Shown here: positions 1 to 11,180 of the stretch, one piece after another
How positions within the stretch are numbered: position 1 is the stretch's first letter
Layout of the letters: each line of letters opens with the position of its first letter
DNA from: Blasia pusilla
Lineage: Eukaryota; Marchantiophyta; Marchantiopsida; Blasiales
Assembly (NCBI GenBank): GCA_050084515.1
Contig: CM114275.1
Location: 24,490,001-24,554,000 of the forward strand
Direction of reading: 5' to 3'
Length of the DNA: 64,000 nucleotides
The notes under the pieces: model-generated
Told to the model about the DNA's origin: nothing
The model's input: the letters and a program-made list of their open reading frames with translations, nothing else
The model's database searches: none
Translations under genes and position numbers: made by a program

Positions 1-1083
1 ACCTAGATGCTGGTATGAGAAGATGGATACTTACCTGATCAGGAAAGGATTCCAACGTAGCAATGCAGATCAAGGAGTGTACTCCTTAGACTCCACTATG
101 TACATAGCATTGTATGTTGATGATCTTCTGATGCTAGGAGGGAGCTTAGACACTGTAAAGAGAGTGAAGAAAGACCTCTGTTGCAACTTTGAGATGGTTG
201 ATCTGGGTCCAGCAAAGTGGCTATTGGGGATTCAGATTGAGAGAAATCGGGAAGAGAGCTGGATTCGATTGAGTCAAGAAAAGTATATAGAGAGTATCTT
301 GATCAGGTACAACATGCAAGTTGTAAGCCTGTATCAACACCCCTAGATCCTGGCTGCAAACTCAGCAAAGATATGGGAATTTCAACTGAAAAGGTTGACA
401 ATTTGCAAGCACTATATCAAAGTGCTGTAGGGTCATTGATGTTTGCTATGGTCTGTACCAGAGCAGACTTAGCATACCCAGTTGGTGTCTTAGCCAGGTA
501 CACCAGCAAACCTACAATAGAACATTGGAAATGTCTGAAGAGAGTACTCAGATATTTGCGTGGCACAACAAGAACATACTTGGAATACAGGCATCAAGAA
601 AATGGACCAATCTTGGAAGGGTTCTCAGATGCAAGTTGGGGAGATGATACTGATGAAAGAAGATCAACAAGTGGATATGTCTTCTTGTTAAGTGGAGGGG
701 TGATCAGCTGGTGCAGTAAGAAACAAAGAACGGTTGCACTCTCTACAACTGAGGCAGAGTACATGGCACTTTCTCTTGCTGCTCAGGAGGTGATCTGGTT
801 AAGGAGCTTATTGAATGATCTTGGATATGAACAGATGACTCCTACATCCCTACAGGTTGACAACAAAGGAAGTATTGCATTAAGCAAAAATCCTGTTCAT
901 CATCCTAGAACAAAACACATTGACATCAAACATCACTGTGTAAGAGAAATGATAGGAAGAGAAATCTCCTTGGTTTACTGTCCAACAGAGAATATGGCAG
1001 CTGATGTCCTGACCAAACCTCTGTCACAGGACAAACATAGAAAGTGTATATCTATGATGGGCATTACTCTAAACTCTCATTAA
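1..1083 (+). pseudogene. Copia-A pol remnant: reverse transcriptase C-terminal part and RNase H
   Basis: This is the 3' part of a Ty1/copia polyprotein that enters from the left edge. The first stretch (23-346) carries the RT active-site box ALYVDD and the segment after it. The second (373-1083) carries the copia RNase H: GFSDASWG, then STSGYVF, ALSTTEAEYMAL, DNKGSIAL and KHIDIKHH, ending in the typical ADVLTKPL tail. A stop and frame change between 346 and 373 break the reading frame, so the copy is probably dead. A purine tract (1082-1090) and an LTR follow directly. In life these domains copy the element RNA to DNA and degrade the RNA strand. Family assignment is certain; the 5' half lies outside the window. 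Confidence 0.93.
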
Positions 1084-1090
1084 GAGGGAG

Positions 1091-1773
1091 TGTTGAAATT
1101 TGTTAATATCTAGTTTAGTCATGCCCTAAAAGTAGTTAGTCAGATACTAACTTAATTGGATACTAATTTAGTTAGCTAGAGATAACTTAGTGTTCCTCTA
1201 TCTTTTTAGGGTAACCTTGAATTAGAGCAATTCTCGAGTTAGGGTTAGCCACCATCTGTTATTTAGGGTATGGATCTGTTCAAGAAGATCTAAGGGCCAG
1301 AAGTGCTCACCCTCATGTATATAATGTCTCTGTTTAGAGAGCAGAAGCCAATTCTACAGCATGCACAGTTTTGGTGAGGACTCCTGAGGCTCTTGGTCCT
1401 GCTGCAGAGTGATCAGAGAGTAGGAAGAGGAGATTGAGACTAATTGCTGTGCTTGCTAGAGCCTCACTGGAAGGCAGGTTGTTTTGTCTAGAATGCTGAT
1501 GGAGATTGTTTGTGCTCAATCGTGAGCCATGTCTGATCTCTGAGCTGGTGACATGTGAGGACCTGTAGTGTGAGTGCAAGGTGTGGCTGAGTAGAATCCT
1601 TCTTAGTATCTCTTAGATAGTAAGAAGAGTCACATCATGGTAGGGCTCTGATTTGGCAATAGAGATAGGAACTGATCTGCTGATTGTGTACAAGCTGAAA
1701 TCATGGATGGTCTAGCTGATGCTAGCTCTGACTTTGTACAAGGAGATACTTCTGCTGGTCAATCATTTTCTCA
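1091..1773 (+). repeat. Copia-A 3' LTR
   Basis: The LTR begins TGTTGAAATTTG right after the polypurine tract AAGAGGGAG and ends TTTTCTCA. The same sequence recurs at 7804-9147 as a solo LTR, which fixes both ends. Downstream flank (1774 onward) is LINE sequence, so Copia-A inserted into a LINE. The matching 5' LTR and the other target duplication are left of the window. Confidence 0.85.
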
Positions 1774-3049
1774 TGGCACACACTAGAAAAACTCCAACTC
1801 TTCAAAGCCATGGTCGTTCCAGGCACTCTATATGCTTCTGAAGTTTGGGGTCCATGTGCCAATGAATTACCCAAGGGATTGGATATCAAAAACTCTTCAT
1901 GTGGTAATGCCTAGGTGTCAGGATGCCCACCTCCTGTGACCTGCGACTTACTGAGTTTGGGTAAGTCCCAATGGAGATTCATGCTATTAAAAGCTTGATC
2001 GGATTCCTTCAGCACCTCAAGTCTATTACTGAGGACGACCCTAATCACCTTTCTGCAAGAGCCTTCCAAGCTTCCAATGATAGTGCTGCTACCAGGGCAA
2101 GGGCAAAGAACTGGTACCAGGAGTGCAGTGCAGTGTATGCTTAACAAGTGGAGCATATCCATTGATGATTTGTTAACAAGCACTGATAAAGACCTTAAGG
2201 ACATATTGCAGAACAACTCTATCTCTATTACCCGGGATAAGCACCAAAAGGTATGGGAGTGAATGAATCAATAGATTTATTGCCCATGGGGATCCCAGAG
2301 GGCATGGGACTCAGTTTTGCAAGTTGTAAAGTAGTTGAAAAGAAAGGACGAGAAAAGGTATCACCAGCAAGGGTCTGAGGTGTCCTTTGTGCAAGGTGAT
2401 ACCCTAGCTTTCCCACACCTGTGCAAGACTTTAGCAATCTGAGCCTGGGCCTGTCTCGCCATGAACTTGGAGACCTCAAGGCAGTGTCTCCAAAGAGATC
2501 AGGAAATTCAGCTCTTATGGTAATGAATAAATGAATAGACTGATTGCACCTGGGAGAGGAGGTGCAATCAGCCTGGGAAAAGTGGAGAAAGGATGCGACG
2601 TTACTGCACCTTATGATAGCTGTGATCTGTAGCACTGGCTTCTCACATCTCTGCTAAAATGTCCACTAACCTCCATCCTGCACTTGGCAGATTCAGATGT
2701 GGCTCAACAGACTTAGGTTAGAGAAATGAAAGTTCTCATCAACGAAAAGAGAGGACAGATTATGTAGGCATTGCAGCTCAGGAATTTTAGACGATGAACA
2801 GCATTTTATTTTCAAGTGCAATTACCATGGGAGCATTCAACTAGAGTTCCCAGATCTCTTCCAGGACCCTACCCTTACAGTCGCTGACTTCAAGACTTGT
2901 AAGAGTCATGTTCAGATTGTGAAATTCTACATACCTCATTTCCATCAGCATAGCTCTTCGAACTGTTGGATTATAAGAATATTTTCTTTTCTTACAGAAG
3001 AGAAGACCCTGGAGGTTCAATCTTCACGTCTATTAATCCCTTTCTTGAA
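1774..3049 (+). pseudogene. LINE remnant (post-RT region and C-terminal zinc motif), left part
   Basis: This is decayed LINE (non-LTR retrotransposon) ORF2 sequence. It aligns by eye with the better-preserved copy at 4957-6271: 'LYASEVWGP' near 1830, then the RLCRxC...DDEHHF zinc-type motif near 2755-2815. Stops and frameshifts are frequent. It is interrupted by a reversed LINE end (2261-2575) and cut at 3050 by Copia-B. It resumes at 10652, where the LINE 3' end is found, so the two parts were once one element. The 5' side is cut by Copia-A. Function when intact: target-primed reverse transcription. Confidence 0.75.
2261..2575 (-). mobile_element. Short 5'-truncated LINE 3' end in reverse orientation, nested in LINE
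   Basis: Read on the minus strand this is the LINE 3' region: a piece like 'CTCAAAACT...CCCATGG' followed by the end CAATAAATCTATTGATTCATTC, the same tail type as at 6240-6275. Host LINE sequence stops at about 2260 and resumes at about 2575. A perfect 10-bp inverted repeat (GATTGCACCT/AGGTGCAATC, 2542-2569) lies at the distal junction. Exact ends are uncertain. Confidence 0.6.
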
Positions 3050-3054
3050 TCTGT
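3050..3054. other. Target-site duplication of Copia-B, left copy (TCTGT)
   Basis: TCTGT directly precedes the LTR start TGTGAG. The identical pentamer stands right of the other LTR at 10647-10651. A 5-bp duplication is standard for copia integrases and defines the insertion. Confidence 0.92.
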
Positions 3055-3395
3055 TGTGAGAATTGCGGAATAACTTGAAAAATGCATTTGTACTCTCTGT
3101 GTTCTCTACGTTGATAGATTGAAAGCCGATACATAAGTAGTAAAGTCTGCGCTAAACTAAGAGCCGTAATCAAAAGACGTGACGGTAACTGTGTCACTTC
3201 AGAAATGTCTCATAGCTATGTATCGTTTCGCAAGATGATACGCTACTAGCAGTAATCAATGGTCATAAGCAGAACATTGATCCTAATCTAATCTAGACCG
3301 TCGGTATGGATTGATCCGTGTGATCAGTGTTTAGATCGACTACTATCAATCAGCAATCTGCTGATTTGTTTCGCTGCACTAATTAATTTCCAACA
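3055..3395 (-). repeat. Copia-B 3' LTR
   Basis: This 341-bp LTR is nearly identical to 10306-10646, with only scattered substitutions (for example GATGATACGCTAC against GATGAAACGTTAC). High similarity implies a fairly recent insertion compared with the surrounding LINE. Confidence 0.93.
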
Positions 3396-3442
3396 CTCCC
3401 ACTCAGGGGGAACAAATCAGCCATTTTCATTACTAGTTAACC

Positions 3443-4063
3443 CTAGAGATTTAGTATGTTTCTGATGAGGTCCTTCTGTAAACCCTTAGTAAAAATGTCT
3501 GCAGTCATCTCTGCAGTTGAAATATAGGTCAAAATAATTTCGCCACGTGATACTTGATCTTTGATATAGTGGTATTGAATGTCGATGTGTTTGGTGCGAT
3601 CATGATGTTTTGTAGAACTGACCAAAGCAATAGCACTCTGGTCGTCACAGAAGATCTCAGTTATCTTCTGAGCAAAACCAATTTCGTATAGTAATCTTCT
3701 GATCCAAATAGCTTCAGTGCTAGTTTTAGTCATTGCAATGTACTCAGACTCCGTACTTGAAAGGGCAACTGACTTTTGTTTTCTACTTGCCCAGCTAACT
3801 GCTCCTCCTGCAAGGAGAAAGCAAAATCCGCTAGTAGATTTTTGGGAGTCGATATTGTCTCCATAGGCAGCATCAGAATATCCTTGAAGATGAAAAGGAG
3901 TAGACGAGCGCTGATATTGGAGAAAGTAATGTTTTGTCCCTTTTAGATACCTGAAAATACGTTTGACAGCAGTCCAGTATATAGGACCAGGATTGGTCAT
4001 GAACTGTGCAACAGTGCTAACAGAATAGGCAATATCGGGGTGAGTGCACACCATTGCCCACAT
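3443..4063 (-). pseudogene. Copia-B RNase H domain
   Basis: The minus-strand frame shows the copia RNase H signature: MVCTHPDIAYSV, then GYSDAAYGD, STSGFCFLL, ALSSTESEYIA, the metal-site region CDDQSAIAL and the KHIDIQYHYI box, ending in ADIFTKGL. It is one open frame of about 206 residues. It is separated from RT by a stop and frame change between 4063 and 4142. Confidence 0.93.
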
Positions 4064-4141
4064 TAAACTGCCCGTAGCACTTTTATAACGATGTCAGCAG
4101 GATCAACAGGAGACTGATCTTGACTAAGATGAAGGCCAAAA

Positions 4142-4956
4142 TCAAAGGGAGTGGATATAGGTTTGCAGCCCAGCATATTGAACTGTTTTGAGTTTGTTGG
4201 TGATGTAAGTTGTCTGGTTGAGCCGGATCCATCCTTGTTGCCGGTCTCGCTGGATATGCATTCCTAGAACATGATAAGCCTCACTGAGGTCAGTCATTTC
4301 AAACTCTTGGCAGAGCTTGCTTTTGACAAAATGAAGCAATGCAGAACTGGAGCTGGTAATGACAGTATCATCCACGTAGAGAGCAAGGATAAGAAAATTG
4401 GAGTCCTTGTTCAGAATGTAAACATTAGAGTCAGCAGTGGTGCTGACAAAACCAATGTCAAGTAAAACATAGTGACATCGTTCATACCACATACGGGCTG
4501 ATTGCTTCAAACCATAAATGGATCGTCCTAGAAGGCAGACCAAGTTATTATTTGGAACTGGCAAGCCGGGAGGAAGAGCCATGTAGATCCTGTGTTGCAA
4601 GAACCTATATAGAAAAGCCGCCATTATATCTAATTGATGTAAATCCAGATTGAAATAAGCAGCGATAGCAATAAGAATACGAAGAGATTGAAGTTTAACC
4701 GTAGGAGAAAAAGTCTCTTCGTAATCAAGATCAGGAACTTGAGTAAATCCTTTAGCAACAAGTCGGGCTTTGACTTGTGGATCGTGCCATCTACATTAGG
4801 TTTGATTTTAAAAACCCAACGGCATCCGACTGTGCTTTGATAAGGAGGAAGGGGAACTATCGTCCAAGCCTTCATTCGAGCCATATTCTTAAGTTCAGCA
4901 GAAATGGCAGCCTTCCAATGTGAAGAATCAGGTCCAGAGATAGCCTCTTCATACTC
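4142..4956 (-). pseudogene. Copia-B reverse transcriptase
   Basis: The N-terminal part (to about 4760) has the copia RT opening: 'EEAISGPDSSHWKAAI', then GCRWVFKIK. The C-terminal part (4624-4142) has LLGRSIYGLKQSARMWY and the active-site box LALYVDD, then EMTDLSEAYHVLGM. Several frameshifts separate the parts (one near 4765). The start is cut off from integrase by the nested LINE at 4957. Confidence 0.92.
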
Positions 4957-6271
4957 CAACTTTACCTGAATGCACTTTCAAGCTTCTGCAACAAATCGGG
5001 CATGGAAGTCAACTTGCTGAAAACGAAGATAATCATCTTTGGATCACAGCTCCCTACGGCGCAGCGGTCACACACTTTCACCTTCAGCCAGGGACTGAGA
5101 AGGGAGACCATTGAGATTGTGGGTGAGTACATATACCTGGGGGTGCAACTCAAACCCAACAACCAATGGAGAACCAATGGGAGTCGCAACAAGATCAATG
5201 CAGGCTTGAGGGGTCTACACCTGCTACAATCCAATTGCAGAAGAATGGAACTCTGGCATATTCCATAGAAACTCCATCTCTTCAAAGCTCTGGTGATCCC
5301 AGCCACACTCTATGCATCTGAGGTGTGGGGCCCCAGCTCCAAGGCTTGGCCCCAGGGCCTTGAGGCCCCCCAGAAACTCTTCATGCGTCAGAGTCTGGGC
5401 ATTAGGAAAACCACTCCTCACGACATTCTACTGGCTGAGTTTGGGGAGGTACCAATGGAGATCCATGCTGTTAAAAATCTGATCACATTTCTCCAACACC
5501 TCGAGGATATCTGCGAGGACGATCCCAATCGTCTATCCGCCAGGGTCTATGTGGTTTCAAAACGTAGTGCCACCCTTGGGGCTAAAAATTGGTACTATGA
5601 CTGCACGGAGTGGCTCATGAAATGGGGAATATCCATTGGTGACCTGCCTACGGCCACCCACCAGGACCTTGCTGAACAATTACACAGCAATTACATTGCC
5701 ATCAACTGGGGCCGACACCAGCGTCTCTGGGAAAGCAGGGGGAATTCTTCTCACAAAAATGGTGAAAGAATGAGGTGCTACCACACCCTCATGAACAACT
5801 GCAGATCCATGCAGCAAGCCTCCTACATCGCTGCCCCCATTCCCACTAAGTTACGTCATGCATTAGCGAGATTCAGATGTGGCTCTGCTGACCTGGAGAT
5901 TGAGAAAGGAAAATTCTCACTGAAGAAAAGGGAGGACAGATTATGTAGATTTTGCAACTCGGGGCTTATTGATGATGAACATCACTTCCTCTTCGACTGC
6001 ACCTTTCACAATCACATTAGGCTTGACTTCCCGGATCTCTTTGTTCACCAGGCTCCCAGGGTCCTTGTGTTCATGGCTAGGCAGAATAAGACTCAGATTG
6101 CTAAATTCTTGCATAGTTGTGTGAAGACCAGGGACACTCACCTGGCTCTGAGGACCCCTTAGGCCCTCGCTGGGGCTTGCTCTCTCTCCAAAATTGTTGT
6201 TAAGTCTCAAAACTAGGTCCCATGGCCGTGTGGGGTCCCCGTGGACAATAAATCTATTCATTCATTCATTC
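4957..6271 (+). mobile_element. 5'-truncated LINE inserted in Copia-B RT
   Basis: The sequence begins inside the reverse transcriptase domain (FCNKSGMEVNLLKTKIIIFG region) and ends with AATAAATCTATTCATTCATTCATTCAT, a short tandem-repeat tail. Copia coding sequence is interrupted between LEAQSY (right) and EEAISG (left). The hexamer TTCATA is found at both junctions, although on the right it overlaps the tail repeat. Truncation at the 5' end is normal for LINE target-primed integration. The orientation is opposite to Copia-B. Confidence 0.88.
5002..6162 (+). pseudogene. LINE ORF2 C-terminal region, one frame with a single stop
   Basis: One reading frame runs the whole length and is broken only by a TAG at 5266-5268. 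It encodes the end of RT (VNLLKTKIIIFG, EYIYLGVQL), the post-RT segment LFKALVIPATLYASEVWGP and a C-terminal zinc-type motif C-x2-C...H-x3-C (RLCRFC, DDEHHFLFDC) near 5935-6000. These are family marks of plant and algal LINEs. The endonuclease and RT catalytic part are missing because of 5' truncation. It is the best preserved of the LINE copies in the window and served as reference for the others. Confidence 0.88.
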
Positions 6272-6777
6272 ATAAGATTGGGCTTCGAGAAAAGAACTCG
6301 TAGAAGAGAGCAAGGCCCAACGCTTCTCTGCAGCTCGCTCCTTGTTCTTCTCAGCTTCAATAAGTGCATCGTAACGCTCAACAGCCCGAGTAATGCGAGG
6401 ACTTTTTCTTTGAGCAAGAGGAGTAGGAGCTCGTTGTCTTCTTTCAAAGTAAAGATGGGTACGCCCATGACCAGGTATGGGGTGTGCAGTGGAAGAGACC
6501 GTTGGTGAAGGCATATCCTCTGCCTGTGGCGGACTTGAAAGAGGTTGAACTCCCACTGAAGAAGACATGGAAGGAGAGGGAGTTCCCACTGAGGGAATAA
6601 TCGGGGAAGTAGCAGGAATAGGCAAGGAAGTTTGAGGATTAGGGGATGAACGGAAAAATAGAGGATCAGATCTGATAGCCAGATCTTCTGCATAAGAAAA
6701 AGCGAACCATGGAGTGGTCTGAGCAGCCTGATCTTCAAGAACTACAGCATCACGGTAGAGAATGATAGTTTTGTCTC
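6272..6777 (-). pseudogene. Copia-B integrase-RT linker region
   Basis: The minus-strand frame carries a Ser/Pro-rich stretch followed by RKSPRITRAVERYDAL and a charged segment ending at the LINE junction (SSFLEAQSY). This is the usual low-complexity linker before copia RT. The C-terminal third of integrase seems to be missing, because the core runs straight into this linker. Confidence 0.7.
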
Positions 6778-7745
6778 TCAGCCTCTCGAGACGCAGGGCT
6801 TTGCTTTGGTCAATTCTGAAACACCATTTTGCTGTGGTGTGTGGGGAACAGTGAACTGCCTGGAGATTCCTCGAGAATGGCAGAAGTCTAAGAAAGCAGA
6901 TGACTTATATTCACCACCATTGTCAGATCGCAATGTCTGAATGCGTCGAGGTTGATGCTGAGTCTCTACATTAGCCACAAATTGAGTGAAACGGGAAAAC
7001 ACTTCGGATTTGTAATGGAGGAGGTAAACAGTAGTATACCCAGAGAAATCGTCAATAAAGACCATGAAATAGCGAAAACCCAAATGAGTAGGGGGAGAAA
7101 TAGGCCCACAAATGTCAGTATGGATTAATTCTAAAATATTGAGGGCTCTATAGCCTGGAATCGTATTAGAAAAAGGTTTGCGGGTCTGCTTGCCGTGTAG
7201 GCAGGCTCGACATGAAGAAATCTGCGGGGACTATGCGTTGGAAGACCGCCAGCCATTTGCTGTTGTAATAGTTGAGAAACCCGAGCAGCACTAATGTGTC
7301 CCAAACGGTAATGCCATAGATCAGCAATCGTGGGAAGAACCACAGTGGCAGCTGTAATGATAGAAGATCGGGAGGGTGGAAGAACAGCTTCTCCGAGTTT
7401 GTACAAATCATCGATTAAGAAACACGTTGTAATGATTTGGTCTGTAGAGTCACGGAGTACCCACTGTCCCTTATGAATCAGGGCAGATCCTCCTGAAGTG
7501 TCTAGTTGCTTGACTGAGAAAAGATTTTTCTTCAAGCTTGGTATATATACGATATTCCGAAGAAAGTGTCGAGTACCGTTAGTCAGAAGGATCTCTACTT
7601 GACCAGAGCCTCTGATCTCCAGACTAGAATTATCACCCAGAAAAAACATACGACGATTTTTCATAAGGAGTGTAATCCGAAAAATAATCAATGGAGAAGG
7701 CCATATGATGCGTAGCACCAGTATCAAGATACCATGTGTTATCTT
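6778..7745 (-). pseudogene. Copia-B protease end, integrase zinc region and catalytic core
   Basis: On the minus strand the protease box WYLDTGATHHM (about 7745-7713) is followed by the GAG-pre-integrase region (LWHYRLGHISAARVSQL, then decayed Cys pair) and the DDE core: FMVFIDDFSGY, TLRSDNGGEY and TPQQNGVSE give the D, D and E residues. Frameshifts near 7130-7250 disrupt the zinc region. The enzyme joins element cDNA to host DNA. Confidence 0.9.
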
Positions 7746-7803
7746 GAATTTCGGAAGCCGAAATCGAATAGGCGACGGTAAAGAAGAGATGAGACGTAAA
7801 ATT

Positions 7804-9147
7804 TCTGAAATTTGTTAATATCTAGTTTAGTCTGTTGTAAAACATAGTAACTTGGAGTTTACTATAGTGAAAAGTAACTGATAGAATTACTATAGTAACT
7901 TAGTGTTTTACCACAGTAAATAGTAATTTCTTGTTACCATAGAGTTACCTCAGTAATTCTGAGAATTACTATGGGCGGCAGGCCCTAACCCTAAAAACCC
8001 TAAAAATTAGAAACTCATTCTCTTGGCTGTATATAACCCCTCTGAGGGTGCCCTGCGAATTTACATTCTCTTACACCTTTCTGGACACAACTCTCTGAGC
8101 TGAGGAGCTGATTGAGAAGCACTGAGTGTGCTTTGCTTACCTGAGTGGATTGTGCTTCTGACCTTAGTAGTTCAGTGTGCTAAGCACTGAGTGTGCTGCT
8201 GCTTACAGACTGAGAGGTCTGCTGACTTGAGGAGTTCAGTGAGTCTTGTGATACAAGGTGTATAGTATTACTAACCTGAGTGGTTGCTATTGAGATGTCT
8301 ACTGCTGCTAACCTGAGTGGTTGCTATTGCACTAAGTGTGCTTGAGAATGCAAGGTGATCTGGTGATGCAGGTTGTCTAGCTCTTTCCTCTACAATCTAA
8401 CCTGAGTGGTTGCTGTTGCACTAAGTGTGCTTGTAATAGCTAGGTTGTAGAGAAACTCTGATTCTAAAATAGTCATGCCCTAAAAATAATTAGTCAAATA
8501 CTAACTTAGTTGGATACTAATTTAATTAGCTAGATATAACTTAATGTTCCTCTATCTTTTTAGGGTAACCTCGAATTAGGGCAATTCTCGAGTTAGGGCT
8601 AGCCACCATCTGATATTTAGGGTATGGATCTGTTCAAGAAGATCTAAGGGCCAGAAATGCTCACCCTCATGTACATATTGTCTCTGCTTAGAGTCAGAAT
8701 GCAATTCTACAGTATGCACAGGTTTTGGTGAGGACTCCTGAGGCTCTCAGTGTGTCATGCAGCATTGGCCCTGCTGCAGAGTGATCTGAGAGAAGGAAGA
8801 GGAGATTGAGACTAACTTCTGTGCTTGCTAGAGCCTCACTGGAAGGCAAGTCGTTTTGTCTAGTATGCTGATGGAGATTGTTTGTGCTCAATGATGTGAG
8901 CCATGTCTGATCTCTGAACTGGTGACATGTGAGGATCTGTGTTGTGAGTGCAAGGTGTGACTGTGTAGAATCTTTCTTAGTATCTGTCAGATAATAACAA
9001 GAGTCACATCATGGTAGGGCTCTGATTTGGAAATAGAGATAGAAACTGATTTGTTGATTGTATACAAGCTGAAATCATGGATGGTTTAGCTGATGCTAGT
9101 TCTGACTTTGAACAAGGAGATACTTCTACTGGTCAATCATTTTTACA
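7804..9147 (+). repeat. Copia-A-family solo LTR inside Copia-B, itself interrupted
   Basis: Sequence 7804-7832 plus 8470-9147 matches the Copia-A LTR (1091-1773) along its length. AAATT stands on both sides (7799-7803 and 9148-9152), a 5-bp duplication, and Copia-B coding sequence resumes exactly across it. A solo LTR arises by recombination between the two LTRs of a full element. A second solo LTR (7833-8469) splits it. Confidence 0.9.
7833..8469 (+). repeat. Solo LTR of another element nested in the Copia-A solo LTR
   Basis: A 637-bp block starting TGTTGTAAAACA interrupts the Copia-A LTR. It is flanked by TAGTC on both sides (7828-7832 and 8470-8474). It contains CTGTATATAACCCC (TATA-like, about 8026), several short repeats of the type 'CACTGAGTGTGCT' and 'CCTGAGTGGTTGCT', and a telo-box-like CCCTAACCCTAAAAACCCTAAAA near 7985. 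It has no coding capacity. The end CTAAAA departs from the usual CA. Confidence 0.8.
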
Positions 9148-9152
9148 AAATT

Positions 9153-10098
9153 GGCTTTAGGAGCAGAAAGTCTTGACTGCATTTGCTGATCTGCAAGACG
9201 TTTTCGGCAATCTTTAATATGATACCCCTGCAAATTGCAGTAGAAACACTTCATTTTCTTATAAGTGTTCTGCTGATTGGAGGATGAAGCCTGCCAATCA
9301 GATTGATGATTGGACGATTCGCCATGTGGAATCGTCATAGAAGCAGGAACAAATCCTGATTTGAAAGGACCAAAGCCTTTCTGAGGAGCTTTGCCTCGAC
9401 CGTAACCTCTGAACGAGCCGCCTTGCCTCGAATTGCCGAATTTGGACTTCGATTGAAAAGGGGCAGAACCTCGTCCAACAAAAAGAGCTGAGGACGGTTC
9501 AGCAGTCTGCGTCTTCATCATTTTCTCCTCCCTAAGAAGGAAAGTGATCACAGATTGCAAAGTAAGGTTACTCTGACCTCGCAATGAGATCAATATATTG
9601 CGGTAACTGTTGGGCATTGATCGCATCAATGCAAGATACTGATCAGTAGTCACCAATCCAGCAGCGTGGAGTTGATCAATTAATGTCTAAATTGATGGAC
9701 ATGTTTGGTAACGCTATCGCCTTCTTTTATCTTAAGAGTCTGCAATTCATCTTGCAGATACATTTTTGTGACAGCATCCTGGGCTTGGTATAAAGAATCT
9801 AATTTCGTCCAGGCTTCCGCTGCAATCGTAGCGGAACTGATATGATGAACTTGCGAATTGTCTCAACGATTCGCTATGAAAGATGAGGCAATTCGGTTGA
9901 GAATCTCCCATTCGTAGACACTCCCAACGCCGGTGGCAGGAGCAGTAGCCGCTGCTGGCTTTGGAATTATACCTTCTACGATGCCTACAAGATCTTCGGC
10001 ATCGAGGTACAATCTCATGCGTGATCGCCAAATATAGAAATAGGTCCCGTCAAATTTCGGGATGTCGTCGATCTTGAGGAACATGTTAGTATTCACCA
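9153..10098 (-). pseudogene. Copia-B gag
   Basis: The minus-strand start MVNTNMFLKIDDIPKFDG (about 10098) is the usual copia gag opening and is followed by YFYIWRSRMRLYLDAEDL. Later come 'YLALMRSMPNSYRNILISL' and a zinc knuckle CFYCNLQGYHIKDC near 9250, with one extra residue before the His compared with the standard C-x2-C-x4-H-x4-C. A stop after about 80 residues and a frameshift near 9690 break it. Gag forms the virus-like particle. Confidence 0.88.
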
Positions 10099-10292
10099 TT
10101 GTGAATTGATGAAAGTGACAGAAAAGGGTCAAGGACTTCGAATTCGTAAGAATCTGAAGTCTGCAGCCACCAAGGAAACAGAAACGAGAAAGGCGTTTGA
10201 CCAGAAGGCGTCCCCTCTACTCTAGGAATGTTGAAGCGTCCCTCAAATTCGAATCCTTTCTTGAAAATCGTAAAAGTAGTGACTAGCCACCA

Positions 10293-10305
10293 GGCTCTGA
10301 TACCA
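10293..10305 (-). other. Copia-B primer-binding site (initiator tRNA-Met type)
   Basis: On the minus strand TGGTATCAGAGCC follows the LTR terminus directly. It is the standard plant copia primer-binding site complementary to the 3' end of initiator tRNA-Met. Confidence 0.9.
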
Positions 10306-10646
10306 TGTGAGAATTGCGGAATGACTTGAAAAATGCGTTTGTACTCTCTGTGTTCTCTATGTTGACAGATTGAAAGCCAATACATAAGTAGTAAAGTCTG
10401 CGCTAAACTAAGAGCCGTAATCAAAAGACGTGACGGTAACTGTGTCACTTCAGAAATGTCTCATAGCTATGTATCGTTTCGCAAGATGAAACGTTACTAG
10501 CAGTAATCAATGGTCATAAGCAGAACATTGATCCTAATCTAATCTAGACCGTCCGTATGGGTTGATCCGTGTGATCAATGTTTAGATCGACTACTATCAA
10601 TCAGCAATCTGCTGATTTGTTTCGCTGCACTAATTAATTTCCAACA
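10306..10646 (-). repeat. Copia-B 5' LTR
   Basis: This LTR pairs with 3055-3395. TCTGT at 10647-10651 is the second target duplication. Confidence 0.93.
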
Positions 10647-10651
10647 TCTGT

Positions 10652-10812
10652 TTTACCACGTGTGTGAAAGCTAGAGAGTATCACCTGGACCAGATGACCA
10701 CTTAGGGCCTCTTGGCATGGTCTCTCTGCTCAATTCTTGCACAAATTGCAAATCGAAGTCACATGGTCCTTGCTCTGGACCCCATGGACAATAAATCAAT
10801 TTCTTTCGCACG
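10652..10812 (+). pseudogene. LINE remnant, right part (3' end)
   Basis: The sequence after the Copia-B duplication aligns with the LINE 3' end at 6115-6262: TGTGTGAAAGCTAGAG, CTTAGGGCCTC, then CCCCATGGACAATAAATCAATT. It continues the LINE interrupted at 3049. The following stretch to 11180 shows no gene; one could expect missing 3' exons of EMB2654 there but none is recognisable. Confidence 0.75.
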
Positions 10813-11180
10813 AATAGTCTAGTCCCTCATCTCTGATACATTTCATCGCTAAGGCTAGTATCGTCAGAGAACTGGCAAAGCTGCCTTTCAACAATACCTC
10901 TCTTCAGAAGGTAAGCCATAAATAGGGGATCACATGATAAGTGAAAAAAGTGAAAGGTCATGGTTACGCAAGTGGTCATTGCTTTCTGGACTCTCAGAAG
11001 TAGAAATCCATTGGTGTGTCACATAGACAATACACAGACAGAAGTTTTAATTTGGAGATATTATTCCAGAGCTGATACTCTGGAATAATAACATTTCCAT
11101 GCTTTTTAGAGGGAAGATCTACGGGAGACTAACTGTGATCTTACACAACACAGGCAGACGCAAAAGAGCACATTCCTTAC

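Larger units (their letters stand above)
3055..10646 (-). mobile_element. Copia-B, complete Ty1/copia retrotransposon with nested insertions
   Basis: Both LTRs (3055-3395 and 10306-10646, 341 bp each) begin TGTGAG and end CCAACA on the plus strand, and a TCTGT duplication flanks the whole. The coding strand is minus. A primer-binding site complementary to initiator tRNA-Met (TGGTATCAGAGCC) touches the right LTR, and a polypurine tract (minus-strand GAGTGGGAG) touches the left LTR. Gag, protease, integrase, RT and RNase H follow in copia order. Two later insertions interrupt it: a LINE (4957-6271) and a Copia-A solo LTR (7804-9147). It sits inside an older LINE. Frameshifts show that it is inactive. 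Confidence 0.95.

Noticed and set aside
7983-8010. CCCTAACCC-CTAAAAACCCTAAAA as interstitial telomere
   Set aside because: It is only a few imperfect units inside a solo LTR, more likely a promoter telo-box.
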